Origin: Sporosarcina luteola
Lineage (GTDB): Bacteria; Bacillota; Bacilli; Bacillales_A; Planococcaceae
DNA: 64,000 nt
Direction of reading: 5' to 3'
Assembly: GCF_023715535.1 (NCBI RefSeq)
Contig: NZ_JAMBOI010000002.1
Location: forward strand, 372,001 to 436,000
Each line of letters starts with the position of its first letter. The first letter of the stretch is position 1. Position numbers and translations under genes: made by a program. The notes beneath the pieces were generated by a model. That model was given only the letters and a program-made list of their open reading frames with translations. It ran no database searches and was not told the DNA's origin. This document shows positions 57,409-64,000 of this stretch, one piece after another.

Positions 57409-59019
57409 TTATAAATAGATGATCTGATGGGTTCCATCCATTTTGATCTGTTGGCGAAGCAAATCTTGTACCAAATCTGGACCATACTGATTCATGAAGA
57501 GATAAGGCGTGAAGATTCGCTCTTGCAGTGATCCGTCCGGCAACAGCTCATTCTCAAGGATGCTATATTTGCGGAGAGCTGTTTGGTGTTGGATCAATAG
57601 CTCCTCTTCTGCCTTCTTCCTTAGATAATCCAATTGTTTTTCATGGAATTTTAAATTCTTCTCAAGTAGCTGACGCATCGCTGCAGTTGAACCTTCTGTC
57701 AGTTCTTCATATTTCCCTTTCAATTGCATCTCCGTTTCTGCAAGCAGTCTTTCAAACCGTTCATTTTGCAACGAATCGATGTACCGCTCCCGAACGTTGA
57801 AGACTTTTCCGGCAAGTACGCCTTCCATCGTTAATGAAATTGACTCCATTGCCTGTTTCGCGCGCTTGGATACCAATGTCATTGAAACACGTGGAACAAT
57901 GATCGGCATCCGGATTCCGAAAAGTTGGAAAGCCTCTTTCAATAAAGCCCAGTAGGCAATTTCACCAGGCCCGCCAACGAAAGCGAGAACTGGGAAGACA
58001 AGGTCTTGCATGACAGGACGTGTTACGACATTATTGCTTAACAGCCAGGGTTGTTCGACAGCGATCCTCAACATTTCCTCGTTTGTGAATCGGATGCCTG
58101 TGCTGTCGTTGATAAACCATCCATCCTTTTTCGATAAAAGGACTCGTCCAGTTTCATGCACATAAAACAGGTGCGCGGCATCCTCTTCAGCTTCAATCGG
58201 TTTACCGAGTCCCAGTCCTGAGAACTGTGCTTCTTTCTCGACGACCAATCTAGCGAGTTCATCGGATTCCGATACGAATTGGGCGAAATGGCTTTTTTCG
58301 ATTTCACGCAACGGTTTATACGCCGAGTCAATGAACAACAGTCCTTGTTCATGGAAAAGTCCATTCATCAGTCTGACGAAAAACCCTGTGAATGTCTCTT
58401 CCTTTTCGACTGCGGTCAACACTTCCTTCATCAATGGCTTCGTATGCTCCGTTTCGCCGAACTGACGGAAAACATCTTCTATAAATGCTGTCATTTCCTT
58501 TTGGGAATAGGTTGCGTCGGATGCCATCAATTTCAGGATGAATTTCTCCGGATATTTATGCTTCGTTATCCCTTGAGAATTTTCCGTAAAGACGTGATTG
58601 ATTTCATTCAGATCATGATCCTCGCCAGCAACCCAGAATACAGGTATGACAGGAACGGCAAGCTCTTTCCTTTTTTGCTCAGCGAGCAGGATGACCGTAA
58701 TCGCTTTATGGACGGAGTACAGAGGTCCCGTCAAAATACCTGCTTGCTGGCCGCCGATGATAACGACTCCGTTTTCGGAAAGCTCATCGAGATGTGCTGA
58801 AGCTTTCTGCGAAATACCGAATGGCTCCATGAAGGAACGGATGACAGAAGAAAGTTCTTTCCTGTGGAACGGACGGCCGGATAGCTCCTTTAGCCTGTCA
58901 GGGTAAGATCGGCTTTCATTTCTATAGTCAAAAAAATTATGTATGAATTGTTCGTCATGATTGTAGAATTGCATTACCTTATTTTGATTATCCAATACCA
59001 TTGACTTGATTTCCATCAT
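57409..59019 (-). CDS. bshC: Bacillithiol biosynthesis cysteine-adding enzyme BshC
   Basis: Last step of bacillithiol synthesis, joining cysteine to GlcN-malate. The 536-residue product has the BshC blocks GVVIIGGQQAGILTGPLY (nucleotide-like binding loop), PVFWVAGEDHDLNEINH and FVGGPGEIAYWALLKEAF, and a C-terminal coiled-coil (about 400-480). It lies upstream of mraZ exactly as in B. subtilis (yllA). Other bsh genes are not in the window. Confidence 0.96.
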   Translation of the reverse strand: MMEIKSMVLDNQNKVMQFYNHDEQFIHNFFDYRNESRSYPDRLKELSGRPFHRKELSSVIRSFMEPFGISQKASAHLDELSENGVVIIGGQQAGILTGPLYSVHKAITVILLAEQKRKELAVPVIPVFWVAGEDHDLNEINHVFTENSQGITKHKYPEKFILKLMASDATYSQKEMTAFIEDVFRQFGETEHTKPLMKEVLTAVEKEETFTGFFVRLMNGLFHEQGLLFIDSAYKPLREIEKSHFAQFVSESDELARLVVEKEAQFSGLGLGKPIEAEEDAAHLFYVHETGRVLLSKKDGWFINDSTGIRFTNEEMLRIAVEQPWLLSNNVVTRPVMQDLVFPVLAFVGGPGEIAYWALLKEAFQLFGIRMPIIVPRVSMTLVSKRAKQAMESISLTMEGVLAGKVFNVRERYIDSLQNERFERLLAETEMQLKGKYEELTEGSTAAMRQLLEKNLKFHEKQLDYLRKKAEEELLIQHQTALRKYSILENELLPDGSLQERIFTPYLFMNQYGPDLVQDLLRQQIKMDGTHQIIYL

Positions 59020-59109
59020 TGATGCCCCTTTTTACTGGTTTGAACAGAGTATATCATTCAAATTCATCGGAATGAAAAATATACGCTTGCCACATGAATG
59101 AAATTCCTA

Positions 59110-59508
59110 TCATTTTACATATTCCAGTATTTTAAAGGTAATACCGATTACAAGTAGAATGACATAGGAAAGTGAGAGCAATAGAAAAAACAATCTCCAT
59201 GTTTTCTGCAAAACACGTCCTATTTCAAACTCCTTAACCTTCACCCTTTCAACAACAGCAAGGAAAATGGCGATGAGAATTGCGATGGAAGTAATATAGA
59301 AACCCGTCCCTTTACCAAAGATGGTCATTGAAGTGATATATACTGACAAAAATAAAAAAGGGGTTGTAAAATCCGCAGCTTTACCAATGACCGCAGCAGG
59401 CGCTTTCCCCATTCGCTTCATAAAGATCAGGAAGACGACTGTAATGACAAATGGAAATACAACAATGATCCCCGTTAGAATCGATAGAAGGACATTCACC
59501 ATCGACAA
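59110..59508 (-). CDS. DUF3397 membrane protein
   Basis: A 132-residue protein with four hydrophobic segments (about 5-28, 44-62, 68-86, 104-126), judged to be DUF3397 from the KTWRLFFLLLSLSYVILL end and its place between panE and bshC. No function is known. The TTG at 59508 abuts the panE stop; the ATG two codons later (59502), ten bases after AGGAG, is an equal candidate. Confidence 0.75.
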   Translation of the reverse strand: MSMVNVLLSILTGIIVVFPFVITVVFLIFMKRMGKAPAAVIGKAADFTTPFLFLSVYITSMTIFGKGTGFYITSIAILIAIFLAVVERVKVKEFEIGRVLQKTWRLFFLLLSLSYVILLVIGITFKILEYVK

Positions 59509-60399
59509 TCAGCTCCTATCTATCGCTAGCAGTAATTTCTCAAGAGTAGCCAATAGCGGCAAGCGTACGCCACGGCGTTCACCCATATGAAGGACAGATG
59601 ATACCACTGTCTCTATCTCCATTGGATTCCCATTCTCCCGATCCGTCAACATTGATGATCTGTTCTTCTCTGTTCTTTTACATATTTCTTCCACAGCAGT
59701 TTTCGGCAAGTCACTTTTCATTTCCGGAAAAGCAGCCATAATTTCCTCATACAACTGATCAAAAAGTATTTTGGCATTAGGATTTACGACTAGATCACCG
59801 TTCCTCACTATTAGAATCGCCGTCAACGGATTGATCATGCAATTGATCAGCACTTTCCGCAAAATGATATGATGTGCATCCTTCGCATATGCCACTGGAA
59901 ATACAGCCGAGCTAACAGATTGCAGGAAATCAAAACCCGTCTCATCACCTCGGTAAGGAGCTATGTTTATAGTTCCTATCCCATTGTGGGAAACAGTCCG
60001 ATCATCCAATCTGCCTGCGCCATGCTCGACAGCCGCAAAAAATACGTTAGGCATTGAAGTCCCACGGATAAAATCGAAATGACCATACCCATTTTGAACG
60101 AACATCACCGGATTCTTTACATTTCTATCGAGAATCACCTCTACGACTGGCGCTATCCCTTCATATTTCGTCGAGATTATCCAAGGGGCATGCTCCGGCA
60201 GTTTCCCGACATCTGTTTGCGCATCCACTTCCAATACTATTTCTGACCGATCACCATTGATACGCCTGATTCCTTGTTGCCTGATGAGAGCCGCCTGCTC
60301 TTCCCTCCTTACAAAAAACACGACCTTCAAACCCGCTTCCGCCAAATAAGAGCCTATTAGCAAACCGATAGAACCCGCTCCAGCGATCACAACGTCCAT
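59509..60399 (-). CDS. panE: 2-dehydropantoate 2-reductase (PanE/YlbQ)
   Basis: NADPH-dependent reduction of ketopantoate to pantoate for coenzyme A synthesis. The 296-residue product has the nucleotide loop VIAGAGSIGLLIGSYLAEAG, FVQNGYGHFDFI and KVLINCMINPLTAIL with the catalytic lysine and asparagine. Related ApbA/PanE paralogs exist, so pathway use is inferred from position, which matches B. subtilis ylbQ upstream of bshC. Confidence 0.88.
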   Translation of the reverse strand: MDVVIAGAGSIGLLIGSYLAEAGLKVVFFVRREEQAALIRQQGIRRINGDRSEIVLEVDAQTDVGKLPEHAPWIISTKYEGIAPVVEVILDRNVKNPVMFVQNGYGHFDFIRGTSMPNVFFAAVEHGAGRLDDRTVSHNGIGTINIAPYRGDETGFDFLQSVSSAVFPVAYAKDAHHIILRKVLINCMINPLTAILIVRNGDLVVNPNAKILFDQLYEEIMAAFPEMKSDLPKTAVEEICKRTEKNRSSMLTDRENGNPMEIETVVSSVLHMGERRGVRLPLLATLEKLLLAIDRS

Positions 60400-60415
60400 G
60401 CAAATCCCCCTTTTT

Positions 60416-60446
60416 AAAAAGGGCGACCTTCGGAAAAGGCGCCCTT
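60416..60446 (-). terminator. Terminator between carboxyltransferase and panE genes
   Basis: Minus-strand AAGGGCG / CGCCCTT with an inner CCTT / AAGG pairing and a CGGAA-type loop is followed by TTTTTAAAAAGG. It begins 19 bases after the carboxyltransferase stop and 17 bases before the panE start. Confidence 0.75.
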
Positions 60447-60464
60447 ATTCTACCTTATATTCGA

Positions 60465-62015
60465 TTATACAGGATACACGGGATGTTTTTTAGGTGGCAA
60501 CGGAAGTTCTTTTGTCGAATAAAAACGGAATCGGTCGGCAAGCACACTCCGCAAGTCTGAAGGCGCGATGATTTCATCAATTATCAGCTCGGAAGCCATC
60601 TTGTAAATATCGATTTCCTCTTTATATTCTTTATGTTTCGCCTGCACAAAAGCAATTTTCTCTTTCGGATCCTCAATCGCTTCAATTTTATTCGAATAAA
60701 CCGCATTGACCGCAGCTTCAGGTCCCATCACTGCAATTTGCGCTGTCGGCAACGCGATGCAAACATCTGGTTCAAATGCGGGACCCGCCATTGCATAAAG
60801 TCCAGCACCATAAGCTTTCCGGACAACAACGGATATTTTAGGGACCGTAGCCGAGCTCATTGCCATGATCAATTTAGCACCGTGACGGATAATGCCATCT
60901 CGTTCTACTTTGGTACCGATCATGAAGCCGGGGACATCCGCTAAAAACAGAAGCGGAATTGAGAATGCATCGCATAACGTAATGAATTTGGCCGCCTTAT
61001 CCGCCGAGTCGACGAACAGGACGCCCCCTTTCACTTTCGGTTGGTTTGCGACGATTCCAACAGGTTGACCTTCAATACGCGCTAGCCCGGTAATAAGTTC
61101 CGGAGCGAATAGTTTCTTAATATCAAAGAAACTGTCCGCATCGATTAACGCATTGATTGCTTCATACATATCGAACGGCGCATTTTGGTTTTCGGGGATG
61201 ATTTCTTCGAGTGATCTTCCCGTCTTGGCCGCGACTGCATCTATAACGGAAGGTTTCTCGGTGAAATTAGCCGGGAAAAAGCCTAGATAGCGACGTGCTT
61301 CACTGATTGCTTGCTCTTCGCTTTCAACAAGGACATCACCGCATCCGCTAACGGAACAATGCATTCTCGCTCCGCCCATCTCCTCCAACGTCACTTTCTC
61401 GCCGATCACTTTTTCCGCCATCCGCGGGGATCCCAAATACATGGAAGCATTCCCCTCCACCATGATGACAATATCGCAAAATGCAGGGATGTACGCCCCC
61501 CCAGCCGCCGAAGGCCCGAACAATAGGCAGATTTGAGGAATGAAGCCTGATAGCCTCACTTGGTTATGGAAGATCCTTCCCGCCCCCCTACGATTCGGGA
61601 ACATTTCAAGTTGATCCGTAATACGAGCCCCTGCAGAATCGACAAGATACAACATCGGAACTCTATTCTTTTCGGCAATCTCTTGGATACGGATAATTTT
61701 CTCAACCGTCCTTGATCCCCAAGAACCGGCTTTCACCGTTGAATCATTCGCCATGACACAAACAGTTTGCCCATTCACTTGCCCCATGGCGGTAACGACG
61801 CCGTCCGCTGGCAAATCGTCAGCTTCACAGTTTGCGAAGCGGCCATCCTCCATATACTTACCATCGTCGAAAAGGAGCTTGAGTCGATCGCGTACAAATA
61901 GCTTGTTCTGCTCCTTCAATTTTTCGTGATATTTCGGATGACCTCCCGACAACACTTTCTCAAGTCTTTCATTCAGTTTTTCATTATAAACTGTCTGCTC
62001 TGTCATGTTCGTCAT
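60465..62015 (-). CDS. Acyl-CoA carboxylase, carboxyltransferase subunit (YngE-like)
   Basis: Moves the carboxyl group from carboxybiotin to an acyl-CoA. The 516-residue product has both halves of the carboxyltransferase fold: SAGARITDQLEMFP, LLFGPSAAGGAYIPAFCD and GSPRMAEKVIGE, then FLADVPGFMIGTKVERDGII and KAYGAGLYAMAGPAFEPD. It closely resembles B. subtilis YngE, placed in leucine catabolism as the methylcrotonyl-CoA carboxylase; propionyl-CoA is an alternative substrate. ATG 62015 follows GGGAGGGG; the frame to 62042 is not needed. Confidence 0.92.
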   Translation of the reverse strand: MTNMTEQTVYNEKLNERLEKVLSGGHPKYHEKLKEQNKLFVRDRLKLLFDDGKYMEDGRFANCEADDLPADGVVTAMGQVNGQTVCVMANDSTVKAGSWGSRTVEKIIRIQEIAEKNRVPMLYLVDSAGARITDQLEMFPNRRGAGRIFHNQVRLSGFIPQICLLFGPSAAGGAYIPAFCDIVIMVEGNASMYLGSPRMAEKVIGEKVTLEEMGGARMHCSVSGCGDVLVESEEQAISEARRYLGFFPANFTEKPSVIDAVAAKTGRSLEEIIPENQNAPFDMYEAINALIDADSFFDIKKLFAPELITGLARIEGQPVGIVANQPKVKGGVLFVDSADKAAKFITLCDAFSIPLLFLADVPGFMIGTKVERDGIIRHGAKLIMAMSSATVPKISVVVRKAYGAGLYAMAGPAFEPDVCIALPTAQIAVMGPEAAVNAVYSNKIEAIEDPKEKIAFVQAKHKEYKEEIDIYKMASELIIDEIIAPSDLRSVLADRFRFYSTKELPLPPKKHPVYPV

Positions 62016-62076
62016 TGTTCTTCCCCTCCCGATCACATTCACCCTTCAGGCTGCCGATTTGTAGAACCAGCTGTCC

Positions 62077-62292
62077 TTATTCCCCGATAACCGCAAGTAC
62101 ATCTTCTTCATTCACGAAATCGCCGACTTGGACATTGACCGATGTCACTTTGCCTCCAATTTCTGTTTCTACCGGAATCTCCATTTTCATCGATTCAAGG
62201 ACGATGATCACTTGGCCCGCCTGTACTTCCTCACCTTCAGCAACGTTCACTGTAAATACTGTACCTGCCATTGCAGCTTTTACTTGTGTCAT
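62077..62292 (-). CDS. Biotin carboxyl carrier protein (YngHB-like)
   Basis: Stand-alone 71-residue biotinyl domain carrying carboxybiotin between the two enzyme parts. The biotinylation site is Lys36 in ESMKMEIP, with Ser in place of the more common Ala, as in B. subtilis YngHB. The ATG at 62292 (MTQVKAAMAGTV) follows AGGAGG and overlaps the biotin carboxylase stop as ATGA; the longer frame to 62325 is rejected. Confidence 0.93.
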   Translation of the reverse strand: MTQVKAAMAGTVFTVNVAEGEEVQAGQVIIVLESMKMEIPVETEIGGKVTSVNVQVGDFVNEEDVLAVIGE

Positions 62293-63650
62293 TTTTCCAC
62301 TTCCTCCTTTTTGGTTTGTAACCATTCCGTTAAAACGTTCGTATTATAATTGCCCTGGTCGAATTCTTTTGATCCTATGAACTTTTGAAAGAGTGGAATA
62401 TTCGTTTTAATCCCTTCAATTGTAAAGGAAGTGAAGAATTGTTCCGCTTTTTTTATTGCTTCTTGTCGACCTTCTGCATGGACAATCACTTTAGCAATCA
62501 TCGGGTCATAGAACGGCGTAATACTTCCGCCCTCTTCATAGCCTGAATCGACGCGTACATTGGCTGAATCATTCCAGTCCATTTTACGGATGGTTCCTGG
62601 AGAGGGCATGAACGTTGTGGGACTTTCCGCGTAAATACGGAATTCAATCGCATGGCCCGAACTTTTAATCAATTGCTGATCCTTGACAGGCAATTCATTG
62701 CCTCGCGCGACTTCGATTTGCCATTCAACTAGGTCATAGCCGGTCACTTCTTCAGTTACTGGATGTTCCACTTGTAATCGGGTGTTCATTTCAAGGAAAT
62801 AAAAATCATCGTTTTCGGATAAAATAAATTCCACAGTTCCCGCGTTCCGATAGTTGACGGCTTTCCCGGCAGCAACAGCAGCTTCATACAGCCGCTTTCC
62901 CACTTCTTTTGACAATGACGGGGAAGGAGATTCTTCGATCACCTTCTGGTTGCGCCTTTGCACGGAACAATTCCGTTCGAACAGATGGACGATGTTCCCT
63001 TTGTCATCACCGAATATCTGCACTTCGATATGACGAGCATTCTCGACGAACTTTTCAAGAAAAACAACATCATCTCCGAAATACGATTTCGCACGGGTTT
63101 TGATTGATTGAAAATGTTGACTGAGCGCTTGCTCACTTTCACAACGTACCATCCCAATGCCCCCACCGCCCGCACTCGCTTTCAACATGATTGGATAGCC
63201 GATCATGTCTGCAGCTTTTATCGCGTCTTCCAAAGAAGCGACTCCTTCATCGGTTCCTGGAACAACTGGTACACCAGCGGCTTTCATCTTCACTCGCGAG
63301 GCGATTTTATCACCCATCAATTCAATCGTTTCAGCGTCGGGGCCGATGAATGTCAAGCCTGCATCGCTTACTTTGCGGGCGAATGCAGCGTTTTCGGACA
63401 GTAGCCCATAGCCTGGATGAATGGCATCCGCTCCCACTTTTAATGCGATATCGATAATGTCATCCGCTTTCAAATAGGACTGCACTACAGGACCCGGTCC
63501 GATCACATAGGCTTCGTCTGCGTATTTCACAAACGGCATATGTTCATCGGCTTCCGAATGCACAGCTACAGTCTTGATGCCGAGCCGCTTGCATGTCTTC
63601 ATGATCCTCAATGCGATTTCCCCACGATTCGCAATAAGTATCTTATTCAT
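62289..63650 (-). CDS. Acyl-CoA carboxylase, biotin carboxylase subunit (YngH-like)
   Basis: ATP-dependent carboxylation of the biotin carrier. The 453-residue product has KILIANRGEIALRIMKTC, the glycine-rich ATP loop KASAGGGGIGM, ERNCSVQRRNQKVIEE, EMNTRLQVEHPVTE and a biotin-carboxylase C-domain. One residue departs from a usual motif: HLFERNCSVQRRNQK has N where many have D. It is a separate paralog type from AccC of fatty acid synthesis, since it is linked to yngHB and yngE homologs. Confidence 0.92.
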   Translation of the reverse strand: MNKILIANRGEIALRIMKTCKRLGIKTVAVHSEADEHMPFVKYADEAYVIGPGPVVQSYLKADDIIDIALKVGADAIHPGYGLLSENAAFARKVSDAGLTFIGPDAETIELMGDKIASRVKMKAAGVPVVPGTDEGVASLEDAIKAADMIGYPIMLKASAGGGGIGMVRCESEQALSQHFQSIKTRAKSYFGDDVVFLEKFVENARHIEVQIFGDDKGNIVHLFERNCSVQRRNQKVIEESPSPSLSKEVGKRLYEAAVAAGKAVNYRNAGTVEFILSENDDFYFLEMNTRLQVEHPVTEEVTGYDLVEWQIEVARGNELPVKDQQLIKSSGHAIEFRIYAESPTTFMPSPGTIRKMDWNDSANVRVDSGYEEGGSITPFYDPMIAKVIVHAEGRQEAIKKAEQFFTSFTIEGIKTNIPLFQKFIGSKEFDQGNYNTNVLTEWLQTKKEEVEK

Positions 63651-63792
63651 ATAGGCATCCCCCTTAGTTGCATTGTTTTAATTTCTCCCCATTACTAGTT
63701 TATACGATGAATGAAACCGTTTTCAACTATTTATCTGAATTCCTATCATTATCTGATCTTGGATGCTCCATATGTAACGGATTTCCACTTCA

Positions 63793-63898
63793 GGCGGACG
63801 CTTTCCGGGGGGCGGGCAGTGAGCCGCTTCCTTCGCTCCGCTTCGTCCAGGGTCTCACCTGTCCCGCTAATCCCCCAGGAGTCGCCGCCTTTCGCTCC
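63793..63898. repeat. Dispersed intergenic palindromic repeat, copy C
   Basis: Between the enoyl-CoA hydratase tail and the biotin carboxylase gene. Ends GGCGGACGCTTTCCGGGGGG and CCCCCAGGAGTCGCCGCC, with the inner CTTCGCTCCGCTTCG block. It shares the GGCGGACGCTTTCC arm and CTTCGCTCCG with the reverse complement of copy B, and the CAGGAGTCG arm with copy A. The rest of the 279-base gap shows no clear promoter. Confidence 0.75.
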
Positions 63899-63929
63899 AA
63901 CCCTAATTGCCAGCACTATATTTGGTTTC

Positions 63930-64000
63930 TTATTTTTTATTCAGGAAGTTTTCCACAGCTTCGTGATGTGCATCGCTTTCCCAAAGCTGAGCACATTGGG
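63930..64000 (-). CDS. Probable enoyl-CoA hydratase/isomerase (3' end only)
   Basis: Only the last 23 codons lie in the window, ending LWESDAHHEAVENFLNKK then TAA. The pattern QLWxSxxHxEAVxxFLxK is typical of the C-terminus of crotonase-family enoyl-CoA hydratases. Next to yngH/yngHB/yngE-type genes this would fit YngF (methylglutaconyl-CoA hydratase) of leucine catabolism. The short length limits certainty. Confidence 0.5.
   Translation of the reverse strand, partial: QCAQLWESDAHHEAVENFLNKK

Overview
This 64 kb window is core chromosome of a low-to-mid G+C, endospore-forming Bacillota, most likely a Planococcaceae member close to Sporosarcina. The evidence is Bacillus-type gene order throughout, sporulation genes (spoVM, spoIIGA, sigE, sigG, spoVD, spoVE), a bacillithiol gene (bshC), PyrR attenuation, an isoleucine T-box, a FapR operator, and AAGGAGG-type ribosome binding sites with frequent TTG and GTG starts. 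Nearly every gene is on the minus strand, so transcription runs from 64000 toward 1. The clear plus-strand genes are rpmB and rqcH.

Layout in transcription order (high to low coordinates). 63930-64000: 3' tail of a probable enoyl-CoA hydratase. 60465-63650: biotin-dependent acyl-CoA carboxylase in three parts (biotin carboxylase, 71-residue biotin carrier, carboxyltransferase), resembling the yngH-yngHB-yngE set of leucine catabolism. 57409-60399: panE, a DUF3397 membrane protein and bshC. 42419-57206: the dcw cell-division and cell-wall cluster mraZ-rsmH-ftsL-pbpB-spoVD-mraY-murD-spoVE-divIB-ylxW-ylxX-sbp-ftsA-ftsZ. 39793-42226: spoIIGA-sigE-sigG, which make and process mother-cell sigma-E and supply forespore sigma-G. 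39050-39792: a gene-free stretch holding two copies of a dispersed palindromic repeat. 35860-39049: ylmC-ylmE-sepF-ylmG-ylmH-divIVA. 31252-35549: ileS behind a T-box, then lspA and rluD. 23801-31029: the pyrimidine operon pyrR-P-B-C-K-D-F-E with two PyrR attenuators. 21978-23669 (plus): rqcH. 9217-21846: gmk-rpoZ-coaBC-priA-def-fmt-rsmB-prpC-prkC-rsgA-rpe-thiN-spoVM. 8966-9154 (plus): rpmB. 5019-8758: yloU-fakA, then sdaAB-sdaAA and recG. 1-2839: fapR-plsX-fabD-fabG, the FapR-controlled lipid operon.

Many adjacent genes overlap by one to four bases (ATGA or TGATG junctions), which suggests translational coupling. Visible control includes FapR at fapR, a candidate cre at sdaAB, MraZ-type direct repeats at mraZ, a Spo0A box at spoIIGA, T-box antitermination at ileS and PyrR attenuation at pyrR and pyrB.

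There is no mobile element, CRISPR array, phage or obvious novel system here. The most useful observations are: a short unlisted spoVM gene with a TTG start and a basic C-terminal extension; several genes missing from otherwise conserved operons (carAB from pyr; murE, murG and murB from dcw; rlmN after rsmB; pgeF between ylmC and ylmE; yloBC-remA before gmk); a three-copy dispersed intergenic repeat; and a possible CTG start for spoVD. Family assignments rest on motif recognition and remembered gene order; no database search was run.
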